Notes under the pieces: model-generated
Told to the model about the DNA's origin: nothing
Seen by the model: only the letters and a program-made list of their open reading frames with translations
Databases searched by the model: none
Program-made: the position numbers and the translations under genes
Part shown: positions 15,103 to 23,072 of the stretch, in pieces
How the letters are laid out: each line of letters opens with the position of its first letter
Numbering within the stretch: the first letter of the stretch is position 1
Source of the DNA: Thermovirga lienii DSM 17291
GTDB taxonomy: Bacteria; Synergistota; Synergistia; Synergistales; Thermovirgaceae
Assembly (NCBI GenBank): GCA_000233775.1
Contig: CP003096.1
Location: 1,142,501-1,206,500 of the forward strand
Direction: 5' to 3'
Length of the DNA stretch: 64,000 nucleotides

Positions 15103-16425
15103 TCAATCCCCAGCTCCCATAAGCTCATTATCGCAAAACAAAACCTCTCCATCTCGCAAGGTCATCACAGGCCACCCCTTCAAAACACTCCCATTCCATG
15201 GCGTAAGACGGGCTTTGCTCTTCCATTTCTCAACTTCGACAACCTTTTCCTTATTTAGATCCAACACTGTTATATCTGCTGGGGCACCCTCTTTGATGGC
15301 GCCAAGATTTGACCACCTTTCTGGCAAAAGTCCAGCAGGTTTGCTCGTCCATAGGGTTAAAAGTTTCTCCAGCGGACAAATCTTTCGCTTCGACCATTCA
15401 TTCAGGACCGCTGCAACTGAACATTCCAAAGAAGCGATCCCAAAAGGAGCTTCTTGGAAGGGTAGATCCTTTTCGTCCATGTGGTAGGGTGCATGATCCG
15501 TAGCTATTGCATCTACGACCCCCTCTGATATGGCCTGCCATAAGGCTTCTACGTCTTCACAACTTCTCAAAGGGGGATTTACCTTGTAAGTAGCGTCAAA
15601 TCCACTTTTTACCACTGCCGTTTCATCCAAGGTAAGGTGATGAGGTGTAACATCACATGTAACCGGTAATCCTTTTTCTTTTGCCTTCTTTATCTCATCT
15701 ATACCCGCCTTTGTGCTTACGTGCGTGAGATGGATAGCAGCTTTTGTCTCTTCCGCCAGAGCTATACACTTTTTGATGTCAATTGCCTCAGAAGAAGCAG
15801 GATTCCCTTTGAGACCTGATACTGAGGAACACAAACCGTAGTTGACTTGGCCTCCTTTGGAGAGATCACCATCCTCGGGATGCTCCATTATCCTGACGCC
15901 AAGGTGGGTAGAGTACAAAAGGGCTTTCTGAAGCAAACTGCTGTCCTTCACAGGAGAACCATCGTCAGTAAAGAATACCGCTCCTTCCTCCGCCATCTTG
16001 CCCATTTCTGCCATGACTTTTCCTTCCCTACCTTTACTCACTGCCCCAGCGGGCAAAACCCTTGCGCCACCGCTTGATTTGCCTTTTTCTATTACATATC
16101 TAATTAAGAATGGGTTATCAATGGGAGGATCGGTATTAGGCATAGCCACGACAGTGGTGTAACCGCCGTTGGCTGCTGCTTTCGAACCTGACGATATATC
16201 CTCTCTCCATTCCTGCCCAGGGTCTCTAAAATGTCCATGAAGGTCTATAAAGCCTGGACAAACAAGTAATCCCTCTAGATCAACAATCTTCACATCACCC
16301 TGCAGGGAAGGTTTTTCCTTTGATATCTTGCTTACAACACCGTTTTCTATCAAAATGAATTTTTCATCATCAAGCATCCTTTTCCCGTCGAACACCTTGC
16401 AATTGGCTAGCAAGATTCTTTTCAT
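15103..16425 (-). CDS. pyrC: Dihydroorotase
   Basis: PyrC cyclises carbamoyl-aspartate to dihydroorotate. The 440-residue protein is a type I amidohydrolase: metal-binding DLHGHFRDPGQE near residue 57, AMPNTDPPID, the later histidines in EHPEDG and LTHVSTKAG, and the catalytic aspartate in IATDHAPYH. The ATG at 16425 overlaps the pyrB stop (TAATG); a longer frame would run into pyrB. In this class dihydroorotase can associate with aspartate transcarbamoylase, and the two genes are adjacent here. Confidence 0.96.
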   Translation of the reverse strand: MKRILLANCKVFDGKRMLDDEKFILIENGVVSKISKEKPSLQGDVKIVDLEGLLVCPGFIDLHGHFRDPGQEWREDISSGSKAAANGGYTTVVAMPNTDPPIDNPFLIRYVIEKGKSSGGARVLPAGAVSKGREGKVMAEMGKMAEEGAVFFTDDGSPVKDSSLLQKALLYSTHLGVRIMEHPEDGDLSKGGQVNYGLCSSVSGLKGNPASSEAIDIKKCIALAEETKAAIHLTHVSTKAGIDEIKKAKEKGLPVTCDVTPHHLTLDETAVVKSGFDATYKVNPPLRSCEDVEALWQAISEGVVDAIATDHAPYHMDEKDLPFQEAPFGIASLECSVAAVLNEWSKRKICPLEKLLTLWTSKPAGLLPERWSNLGAIKEGAPADITVLDLNKEKVVEVEKWKSKARLTPWNGSVLKGWPVMTLRDGEVLFCDNELMGAGD

Positions 16426-17351
16426 TACCTCGCACCTCCAAGACATAGATACAGTAGGGCCATCCTAACGGCTACGCCACTTCTCACCTGTTCAAGGATC
16501 ACACTCTGTGGGCCATCTGCCACAGCGCTATCTATCTCCACCCTACGGTTTATGGGACCTGGATGCATGACCAGAGCATCCTTTTCAGCCAAAGCTATCA
16601 GTTCCTCGTCTGCTCCAAAAAGTTTGAAATATTCATCCAAAGAGGGGAACAGCCCTTCTTCCTGTCTTTCTCTCTGTATCCTCAAGAGATAGACCATATT
16701 GGCCCCTCTGACAGCCTCTTTTGGATCACTCAAATATTTAACCCCATAGTATTCTAGTTCGGGTGGCATAAGAGTCTTTGGTCCAGAAACCACCACATCA
16801 CACCCCATTTTCTTAAATCCAATCATGTCGCTTCTGGCCACCCTACTGTGTACTATGTCGCCAACAATGGCTATCTTCATCCCTTCTAGCGAACTAAAAT
16901 GCTTCGACGCAGTGTAGATGTCCAAAAGAGCCTGGGTAGGATGAGCATGAGCACCATCACCTGCGTTGAAAACAGACGCATGCTTAAGCTTCCTTTGCAG
17001 ATATGATGCGGCACCTACAGCACCATGCCTTATGACTATGGCGTCTGCGCCCATGGATTCCAACGTCCACGCCGTGTCCCTTAGAGTCTCCCCCTTTGCT
17101 GTACTTGAACCTGAGGCGGACCAATTAACCACGTCTGCGCTGAGCATTTTCTCAGCCAATTCAAATGAAACTCTAGTCCTTGTAGAAGGCTCAAAAAACA
17201 AATTAACTATGAGTTTTCCTCTAAGAGCAGGAACTTTTTTAATAGGTCTGTCCAACAAATCCTCCATGTTTCTAGCTTGGTCTATTAGGTGAAGTATCTC
17301 TTCTTTCTCCCAACAATCAATGTCTATTAGATCTCTGTGTCTCCACTCCAT
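16425..17351 (-). CDS. pyrB: Aspartate carbamoyltransferase catalytic subunit
   Basis: PyrB condenses carbamoyl phosphate and aspartate, the committed step of pyrimidine synthesis. The 308-residue protein has the carbamoyl-phosphate loop FFEPSTRTRVSFELA, SSTAKGETLRDT, the IRHGAVGA segment, and HAHPTQALLDIYT, plus MHPGPINRRVEID. No regulatory subunit (pyrI) lies in the operon, so feedback control is probably by PyrR at the RNA level. carAB genes are also missing from the window. It starts 3 bp after pyrR. Confidence 0.97.
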   Translation of the reverse strand: MEWRHRDLIDIDCWEKEEILHLIDQARNMEDLLDRPIKKVPALRGKLIVNLFFEPSTRTRVSFELAEKMLSADVVNWSASGSSTAKGETLRDTAWTLESMGADAIVIRHGAVGAASYLQRKLKHASVFNAGDGAHAHPTQALLDIYTASKHFSSLEGMKIAIVGDIVHSRVARSDMIGFKKMGCDVVVSGPKTLMPPELEYYGVKYLSDPKEAVRGANMVYLLRIQRERQEEGLFPSLDEYFKLFGADEELIALAEKDALVMHPGPINRRVEIDSAVADGPQSVILEQVRSGVAVRMALLYLCLGGAR

Positions 17352-17354
17352 AAT

Positions 17355-17897
17355 TTATTCCCCCCGTTCGCAGATAACTACCTCATCTACACCGTCCAGC
17401 TCTTCCACCCGCACTTCCACTATCTCGTTCTTTGAGGTGGGAATATTTTTTCCTACGTAGTCGGGGTGTATCGGCAACTCCCTATGCCCTCTATCGATGA
17501 GGACACAAAGCTGAACAGATGCTGGCCTACCTAGGTCCATCAAGGCATCTAGTGCAGCGCGAACAGTTCTACCCGTGTATAAGACATCATCCACCAAAAT
17601 AACGTTTTTCCCAGTTATATCCACTGGGATACCTGTACTATGAACCACAGGTTGATCATGTAAAAGCGAGAGGTCATCCCTATACAGAGTAATATCAAGG
17701 ACTCCTGTTACAACCTTTTCCTGCTCTAATTCTGCAATATACTGCTTCAGTCTACTTGCAAGGTGGTTTCCCCTTCGCTGTATTCCTACCAGCAGGCTAT
17801 TACTCATACCCTTGTTTTTCTCCAATATCTCTAACGCCAGCCTTTTCAGAACTCTCTCCATTTCCTCTTTGCTCATAATTTTCGCCTTTTCCTTCAT
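17355..17897 (-). CDS. pyrR: Pyrimidine operon regulator PyrR with PRTase fold
   Basis: PyrR binds pyr mRNA leaders in the presence of UMP/UTP and switches transcription attenuation; many also have weak uracil phosphoribosyltransferase activity. The 180-residue protein has the PRPP loop [18 protein letters not shown] near residue 95 and the RNA-binding-side basic pieces [17 protein letters not shown] and [16 protein letters not shown]. It is the first structural gene of the pyr operon, directly behind an intrinsic terminator, the arrangement in which PyrR controls its own operon. ATG at 17897 with AGGAGG upstream; overlaps the leader ORF by 4 bp. Confidence 0.96.
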   Translation of the reverse strand: MKEKAKIMSKEEMERVLKRLALEILEKNKGMSNSLLVGIQRRGNHLASRLKQYIAELEQEKVVTGVLDITLYRDDLSLLHDQPVVHSTGIPVDITGKNVILVDDVLYTGRTVRAALDALMDLGRPASVQLCVLIDRGHRELPIHPDYVGKNIPTSKNEIVEVRVEELDGVDEVVICERGE

Positions 17898-18016
17898 TCA
17901 GCACACCTCCTGTAATAAAAAGCGGGAAACAGAACGCTAATAAGCGCTGTTTCCCGCTCTAAAATACTTTCCCTTATTGCAATGGCCATAATTGGTCTTT
18001 TGCCTGCAACCAGCAT
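17894..18016 (-). CDS. Possible 40-residue pyr leader peptide spanning the terminator
   Basis: An ATG at 18016, preceded by GAGGGGG with six bases between, opens a 40-codon frame that reads straight through the intrinsic terminator (17915-17958) and ends in a TGA overlapping the pyrR start (ATGA). The peptide begins [17 protein letters not shown] and contains no special residue run. A leader ORF crossing an attenuator is the layout of the enterobacterial pyrBI leader (PyrL), where coupled translation prevents the terminator from forming. The ribosome-binding site lies in the 3' arm of a hairpin (18017-18055). Whether the frame is translated is not known; it could be chance, since a 120-base open frame is not rare. 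Confidence 0.45.
   Translation of the reverse strand: MLVAGKRPIMAIAIRESILERETALISVLFPAFYYRRCAE
17915..17958 (-). terminator. Intrinsic terminator/attenuator before pyrR
   Basis: Minus strand: a perfect 12-bp stem, AGCGGGAAACAG with CTGTTTCCCGCT (outer arms 17958-17947 and 17932-17921), an inner CGCT/AGCG extension, and TTTT directly after. It lies 17 bases before the pyrR ribosome-binding site and inside the leader, so it can only serve as an attenuator of pyrR-B-C-K-D-F-E. Confidence 0.9.
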
Positions 18017-18055
18017 GGTAGACCCCCTCGCGATATTCACGAAGGAGATTCTACC
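18017..18055 (-). promoter_or_regulatory. Leader hairpin hiding the leader-ORF ribosome-binding site; PyrR-site candidate
   Basis: On the minus strand GGTAGA (18055-18050) pairs perfectly with TCTACC (18022-18017). Inside, after a 2-base AT bulge on the 5' side, CTCCTTCGTG (18047-18038) pairs with CGCGAGGGGG (18032-18023) over ten positions, three or four as G-U, around the loop AATAT. A lower stem, 5' bulge and upper stem are the general shape of PyrR-binding loops. The match to the known PyrR loop consensus is only partial (CGCGAGG). The 3' arm contains the GAGGGGG of the leader ORF. If transcription starts at the candidate promoter below, the 5' arm would be mostly missing. Confidence 0.5.
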
Positions 18056-18076
18056 AGAAAAACAATTTTTATGCAA
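18048..18076 (-). promoter_or_regulatory. Candidate pyr operon promoter
   Basis: Minus strand: TTGCAT (18076-18071), 17-base spacer, TAGAAT (18053-18048), overlapping the last codons of rnc. The -10 is 5 of 6, the -35 only 3 of 6. It overlaps the 5' arm of the leader hairpin, so this promoter and that hairpin as an RNA structure exclude one another unless transcription comes from further upstream. Confidence 0.45.
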
Positions 18077-18752
18077 GCGGTTGCATATTCTTTAAGGCAT
18101 CTTCTGCCGCCTTCCTTTTGGCTTCCTTTATGCTTCTGCCCTGCCCTTGCCCAATTACTTCTCCGTTCAGTAATATCCTTACCCAGTGCAGAGGTCTATG
18201 AGGTGGCCCCTCCGTCTTTACAAGTTCGTAGATCATTTCACCTTTATCCAAGAGGACCTTCTTTAACTCTAAGTTGGCATCATATATTCTTTGCTCCAAC
18301 TCTGTTTTTTTCTTTTCGCAGTATTGCCTAACGATTTTGTGAGCTGTCTCGTATCCACCATCTAGAAAATATGCGCCAATTAAGGCCTCCATGGCATCCG
18401 AAAGGACCGAATAATTGTTCCGCCCTCCCTCTTTCTCCAATCCCTTACCTATACACAAGAACTTATCTAATCCAATTTCCAAGGCCCATTCAGCCAAAGC
18501 TTTCTCGCAAACTAGGGCCGCTTTCTTGTGAGACATCTGTCCCTCATCGTCGGAGGGAAAAGTTTCATATAGAAAAGAGGACACCACCAATCCGATAACG
18601 GCATCTCCCAAAAATTCCAGCCGCTCATTAGATACATCAAGGCCCTTTTCGTTAGTGTAGGACATATGACATAGGGCCTCTTCGAAAAGGGCCCTATCTT
18701 TGAGTGGATATCCAAAAAACGACTCTATTTTTTTAAGATCATCGCTTCTCAT
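18069..18752 (-). CDS. rnc: Ribonuclease III
   Basis: RNase III cuts double-stranded RNA and processes rRNA precursors. The 227-residue protein has the catalytic signature NERLEFLGDAVIGLVVS near residue 42, the second acidic cluster SDAMEALIGAYFLDGG near residue 117, and a C-terminal double-stranded-RNA-binding domain (about 155-225, with GQGQGRSIKEAKRKAAEDAL). It is the last gene of the fapR-plsX-fab operon, the same place it has in Firmicutes. The pyr operon leader begins right behind it. Confidence 0.96.
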   Translation of the reverse strand: MRSDDLKKIESFFGYPLKDRALFEEALCHMSYTNEKGLDVSNERLEFLGDAVIGLVVSSFLYETFPSDDEGQMSHKKAALVCEKALAEWALEIGLDKFLCIGKGLEKEGGRNNYSVLSDAMEALIGAYFLDGGYETAHKIVRQYCEKKKTELEQRIYDANLELKKVLLDKGEMIYELVKTEGPPHRPLHWVRILLNGEVIGQGQGRSIKEAKRKAAEDALKNMQPLA

Positions 18753-18782
18753 CGTTTCTCTTTTCTTGAGTATCTCGACAAA

Positions 18783-20027
18783 CTATCCTTTGTATCCCTC
18801 CACAGCCAAGACAGCGTTATGTCCACCGAAGCCAAAGCTGTTCACCAGTAGCTTGTCTACAGATTTCTCTAGAGGTGCACCGTGGGCCACCACATTAACA
18901 GCAGAACATGCAGGATCTATATTGACACAATTTACCGTAGGATGCACTATCCCCTCAACAATGGACTGAAGAGCCGCTATGAGTTCCAGGGCACCAGCAG
19001 CGCCAAGGCAGTGACCTATCATGGATTTCGTCGAATTGACCAAAATATTTTTGGCATGGTCACCAAAAGCGTTAACTATCGCCTGGGTCTCCATCTTATC
19101 GTTCAAAGGCGTGGAGGTACCATGAGCATTTATGAGCTCCACCTCTTCTTTCTTCCAACCTGCCATCTCTACCGCTTGAGACATGGCTCTTGCGGGGGTT
19201 ATAGCCTCGGGATCCGGTGCCGTTATGTGGTAGGCATCGCAATTTGAACCGAAGCCCTTTACCTCAGCGTAAATCTTGGCTCCCCTCTTCAGTGCGTGCT
19301 CCAATTCTTCAAAGATAAGAATGCCAGCTCCCTCACCCATCACAAAACCGTCTCTGTCAATATCGAAAGGTCTAGATGCCCTAGCTGGGTCATCATTTCT
19401 AGTGGAGAAGGCTTTCATTGCACTGAATCCTGCCACTGCTACAGGGGTTATTGCTGCCTCGGAGCCGCCTGCCATGATAATATCAGCTTCGCCCCTTCTG
19501 ATAGCATGGAAGGCCTCGCCCATTGTATGAGTCGCAGTAGCACAAGCTGTTACTACACATATATTTGGCCCCTTGGCTTTATATCGCATTGCCACATAAG
19601 CAGCAGGCATATTACTCAACATCATGGGTACGCAGAAGGGACTAACTCGCGAGGGTCCCTTTTGCAACAGAACCTTTATTCCTTCGTAATTAGTCGATAT
19701 ACCACCTTCGCCACTACCTATATAAACACCAACCCTATAGGGATCCTCTTGCGAAAAGTCTAAAGAAGCATCCTGCACAGCCAAATCTGCTGCAGCTACG
19801 GCAAACTGAATCACCCTATCCGCACGCCGAGCTTCTTTACGATCCATCCAATCTTCGGGCTTAAAATCTTTTACTTCCGCAGCTATTCGAACATCATAAT
19901 CAGAAGGATCAAATAGGGTAATCTCTCCTACTCCATTGCGCCCCTCCTTAAGGGCATCCCAATAGTTTCTCACACCTGTAGCTATAGGGCTTACCACACC
20001 TACGCCAGTGATCACGACTCTCTTCAC
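18783..20027 (-). CDS. fabF: Beta-ketoacyl-ACP synthase II
   Basis: FabF condenses malonyl-ACP with a growing acyl-ACP in fatty-acid elongation. The 414-residue thiolase-fold protein has the Cys-His-His triad: nucleophile in VVTACATATHTMGEA near residue 163, HGTSTPLND near 302, and KSMIGHCLGAAGALE near 338. The GTG at 20027 has AGGAG nine bases upstream. Between it and acpP lie two hairpins (20050-20097). It is the only condensing enzyme here other than FabH. Confidence 0.97.
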   Translation of the reverse strand: MKRVVITGVGVVSPIATGVRNYWDALKEGRNGVGEITLFDPSDYDVRIAAEVKDFKPEDWMDRKEARRADRVIQFAVAAADLAVQDASLDFSQEDPYRVGVYIGSGEGGISTNYEGIKVLLQKGPSRVSPFCVPMMLSNMPAAYVAMRYKAKGPNICVVTACATATHTMGEAFHAIRRGEADIIMAGGSEAAITPVAVAGFSAMKAFSTRNDDPARASRPFDIDRDGFVMGEGAGILIFEELEHALKRGAKIYAEVKGFGSNCDAYHITAPDPEAITPARAMSQAVEMAGWKKEEVELINAHGTSTPLNDKMETQAIVNAFGDHAKNILVNSTKSMIGHCLGAAGALELIAALQSIVEGIVHPTVNCVNIDPACSAVNVVAHGAPLEKSVDKLLVNSFGFGGHNAVLAVEGYKG

Positions 20028-20049
20028 GCCGATTCACTCCTTTATCTTC

Positions 20050-20097
20050 CCGGGAGCTCAACTCCCAGGTAAGGCACAGGGATATTCCCTGTGCCTT
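20050..20097 (-). repeat. Tandem hairpins between acpP and fabF
   Basis: A perfect 12-bp inverted repeat with a 3-base loop (20071-20082 with 20086-20097, AAGGCACAGGGA type) is followed on the minus strand by a 7-bp hairpin (20050-20056 with 20062-20068). The T-run expected of a terminator is on the plus strand, not in the operon direction. An mRNA-stabilising or processing structure that lets acpP be made at a higher level than fabF is more likely than a strong terminator. Confidence 0.7.
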
Positions 20098-20113
20098 TTA
20101 TTATTTGAGGATA

Positions 20114-20365
20114 CTACTCATCTACACCTAGTTTGTTTTTAATGTATTCCATTGCATCGCCAACGGTCGTAAGCTTTTCAGCATCCTCATCGGGTATTTC
20201 TATATCAAACTCCTCTTCGATTCCCATTATCAACTCGACGATGTCAAGAGAATCTGCACCGAGATCCTCCACAAAGGATGCTTCGGGTTTTATTTGATCC
20301 TCTACGACATCCAACCTGTCCATAACAATTTCCTTCAAACGAGCTGTGATCTCTTCCATTCTCAT
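20114..20365 (-). CDS. acpP: Acyl carrier protein
   Basis: The 83-residue, very acidic acyl carrier protein carries growing acyl chains on a phosphopantetheine arm. The attachment motif is [12 protein letters not shown] (serine near residue 39). The ATG at 20365 is chosen because GGAGGTGA lies seven bases upstream; the frame extends further to 20386, but that extension encodes the ribosome-binding site itself. It follows fabG, and the hairpins behind it probably raise its level relative to fabF. Confidence 0.95.
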   Translation of the reverse strand: MRMEEITARLKEIVMDRLDVVEDQIKPEASFVEDLGADSLDIVELIMGIEEEFDIEIPDEDAEKLTTVGDAMEYIKNKLGVDE

Positions 20366-20395
20366 TTCCTCTTCACCTCCTTCCAAAGAACTTAT

Positions 20396-21142
20396 CTATG
20401 CCATAGTCATTCCACCATCGACTGCTATAACTTGACCGGTGATGTAAGAAGCTCCATCGCTACACAAAAAGCGAACCAGGTTCGCCACATCCTCAGGCGT
20501 TCCAAATCTTCCTGCTGGTATTTGCGCCATCATACCATTCTTTATATCCTCTGGCAGCACTGCAGTCATATCCGTCTCTATAAATCCGGGGGCAATAGCG
20601 TTAACAGTTATCCCCCTGCTAGCTAACTCTCTTGCCGAACTTTTCGTGAAACCAATTATCCCAGCCTTGGCAGCAGCATAGTTAGCTTGTCCCTTGTTAC
20701 CTATCAAGCCAATAACAGATGAAATGTTGACTATCCTGCCCCATTTAGCTTTGATCATTGGCCTGAGAGCCCGTCTTGTCGCGAAGAAAACCGAATAAAG
20801 ATCCGCCTTTATAACGTCATCCCATTCCTCGTCCTTCATTCGCATGAGCAAATTATCTTTTGTTATGCCCGCGTTATTAACTAGGACCTGAACTGTTCCC
20901 AGGTTTTTTTCGATGTTCGAAAACATCTCATCGACATCACCTTGGTCAGAGACATCGGCTTTCACAGCCAAAGCCTCCACTCCTTTTTCCTTCAAAAGAT
21001 CCACAACCTCTTCAGCGTATTTGCTGCTACTTCTATAATTGACTGCCACCTTGAAACCTTCTTCACCCAGAGCCAAAGCAATGGCTCTCCCTATACCTCT
21101 GCTCGCTCCAGTTACCAATGCTACTTTCTTTTGTTCTTTCAT
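20396..21142 (-). CDS. fabG: 3-oxoacyl-ACP reductase
   Basis: FabG reduces beta-ketoacyl-ACP with NADPH. The 248-residue short-chain dehydrogenase has the cofactor motif VTGASRGIGRAIALALG, NNAGIT, the catalytic Ser-Tyr-Lys set in NISSVIGLIGNKGQANYAAAKAG, and the end motif YITGQVIAVDGGMTMA, which is typical of FabG. It begins 2 bp before the end of fabD and is followed 9 bp later by the acpP region. Confidence 0.97.
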   Translation of the reverse strand: MKEQKKVALVTGASRGIGRAIALALGEEGFKVAVNYRSSSKYAEEVVDLLKEKGVEALAVKADVSDQGDVDEMFSNIEKNLGTVQVLVNNAGITKDNLLMRMKDEEWDDVIKADLYSVFFATRRALRPMIKAKWGRIVNISSVIGLIGNKGQANYAAAKAGIIGFTKSSARELASRGITVNAIAPGFIETDMTAVLPEDIKNGMMAQIPAGRFGTPEDVANLVRFLCSDGASYITGQVIAVDGGMTMA

Positions 21143-21144
21143 GA

Positions 21145-22092
21145 TTATTCCTCCAAGGAAATAAATTCCTTTAATGTCTCCACTTCCTTCGGGCTGCTAA
21201 CGGCAATAGTCTTTGCGCCTTTCAGGGTTCTTTTTACTAGGCCGCTTAAAACAGCTCCAGCCCCAATCTCAACGAAAGCAGTGATACCCATTTCTGCCAT
21301 CTTTTCCACAGAAACGCTCCATAAGACCGGCATGTAGGTTTGATGATATAGGGAATTTTGTATTTCCTCTACGTCATGTTCAATTTCCCCAGACACATTT
21401 GCTATTAGAGGCCATCTGGGAGTAGACCATTCGTATTTTTCAAATTCTTTCTTTAATTTTTCCGCCACGGGTTTCATGAGAGAACAATGAAAAGGAGCGC
21501 TCACCTTTAGGGGAACTGCCCGTCTGGCCCCTTTCTCTTTAGCTATCTCCACCGCCTTATCAACAGCTTCTTTCTCACCAGATATGACAATCTGTCCTGG
21601 GGCATTGTAATTAGCTGGCTCACATACTCCAAAAGAAGAGGCTTCCTCGCAAATATTGCTTATCACTTCCTTATCTAAGCCCAGTATGGCTGCCATGGCA
21701 CCTCTGCCCAATGGCACAGCATCCTGCATCAGCTTACCTCTAACATGAACTAATTTTACGCCGTCTTCTAATGACAAGGTACCTGCCGCTACAAGTGCAG
21801 TATATTCCCCTAGACTGTGTCCGGCAACGCACTTAGGCTCAAACTCAAAGCCCAATTCTCGCCTCATGGTTTCAAATATAGCTATGCTAACGGTCATTAT
21901 TGCCGGCTGAGCGTTCTCGGTCTTCTTTAACTCCTCCTCAGGTCCCTCTAGTATTATTTCACTAAGCTTATATCCCAAAGCGTCGTCTGCTATCTCGAAT
22001 ATTTCTCTAGCGACAGCAAAATTATCCAAGAATTCCCTACCCATCCCTACTTCTTGAGAACCTTGTCCTGGAAAAATGAGACTATACGCCAT
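21145..22092 (-). CDS. fabD: Malonyl-CoA:ACP transacylase
   Basis: FabD moves malonyl groups from CoA to ACP. The 315-residue protein opens with SLIFPGQGSQEVGMG, has the catalytic serine in AGHSLGEYTALVAAG near residue 92, the arginine in VHVRGKLMQDA, and the histidine in VSAPFHCSLMKP near residue 200. It lies between fabK and fabG in the operon. Confidence 0.97.
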   Translation of the reverse strand: MAYSLIFPGQGSQEVGMGREFLDNFAVAREIFEIADDALGYKLSEIILEGPEEELKKTENAQPAIMTVSIAIFETMRRELGFEFEPKCVAGHSLGEYTALVAAGTLSLEDGVKLVHVRGKLMQDAVPLGRGAMAAILGLDKEVISNICEEASSFGVCEPANYNAPGQIVISGEKEAVDKAVEIAKEKGARRAVPLKVSAPFHCSLMKPVAEKLKKEFEKYEWSTPRWPLIANVSGEIEHDVEEIQNSLYHQTYMPVLWSVSVEKMAEMGITAFVEIGAGAVLSGLVKRTLKGAKTIAVSSPKEVETLKEFISLEE

Positions 22093-22110
22093 ACCAATTC
22101 ACCTCTATTT

Positions 22111-23061
22111 TTACTCAAAAAGACTATCTTTAACGTGGCTCAGGACCGCTTCAGCACCACTCAATAGCTCTTCTATTATCTCTTTGGCCGTCTTAATTTC
22201 GCTAACCAGCGCTGCGGACTGACCCGCCATAACGGAACCCCACTCCGTGTCACCTTCCACTACTGCGGCCCTCAATCGCCCTGCTCCTAGCTTTTCCAAT
22301 TCTTCTATCGAAGCGTTTATCCTTTCCATTTCCTCGAATCGCTTCGTCAATTTGTTGCGAATGCATCTGACTGGATGTCCAGTAGGTCTACCAGTCACAA
22401 CAGTATCCCTATCCTTCGCACTTAAGATCTCCTTCTTATAGTTTTCGTGCGCATTGGATTCTGCACATGCTGCAAAACGGGTCCCTATCTGGACTCCTTC
22501 TGCTCCTAACGCGAAGGCAGCCACGAACCCCCGGGAATCTGCAATTCCACCTGCAGCTATGACTGGTATTTTCACAGAATCTGCGATCACAGGAACCAGA
22601 ACCATCGTAGTAATATCCCCTATATGCCCGCCGGCCTCCATACCCTCAGCTATAACAGCATCTGCACCCTGGCGCTCCACCCTTCTTGCGTGAGCTGAGG
22701 AGGCGATCACAGGTATCACTTTTATGCCCAAAGGTTTAAGTCGATCTATTACCTTGCCAGGGCTCCCGGCCCCAGTAGTAACTACAGGCACCTTATTCTC
22801 AGCAACGACCTCTATAGCATCGTCAGCCGTAGAAGACATGAGCATTATGTTTACTCCAAAGGGCTTATCGGTTTTCTCTCTTACCTTTTTTATCTCTTTA
22901 TCCAACAATTCCGGAGGCATATTACCTGCAGCTATTACTCCAAGTCCTCCGGCGTTGCTCACTGCAGCTGCCAAATCAGCATCGGCTACCCACGCCATTC
23001 CTCCTTGAACTATCGGGTATTTGGTGCCTAGAATTTTTACAACTCGATTTTTTTCGAACAT
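22111..23061 (-). CDS. fabK: Enoyl-ACP reductase II (FMN-dependent)
   Basis: FabK is the flavin-dependent enoyl-ACP reductase that completes each elongation round; it replaces FabI, which is absent here. The 316-residue protein has the 2-nitropropane-dioxygenase-like fold: YPIVQGGMAWVAD, NAGGLGVIAAGNM, FGVNIML, IAEGMEAGGHIG and IPVIAAGGIADSRG, ending with the FMN-binding GVQIGTRFA. The ATG at 23061 is used because GAGGTGG lies six bases before it; a GTG at 23076 overlapping the fabH stop is in frame but poorly placed. Confidence 0.95.
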   Translation of the reverse strand: MFEKNRVVKILGTKYPIVQGGMAWVADADLAAAVSNAGGLGVIAAGNMPPELLDKEIKKVREKTDKPFGVNIMLMSSTADDAIEVVAENKVPVVTTGAGSPGKVIDRLKPLGIKVIPVIASSAHARRVERQGADAVIAEGMEAGGHIGDITTMVLVPVIADSVKIPVIAAGGIADSRGFVAAFALGAEGVQIGTRFAACAESNAHENYKKEILSAKDRDTVVTGRPTGHPVRCIRNKLTKRFEEMERINASIEELEKLGAGRLRAAVVEGDTEWGSVMAGQSAALVSEIKTAKEIIEELLSGAEAVLSHVKDSLFE

Positions 23062-23072
23062 TGTCAACCACC

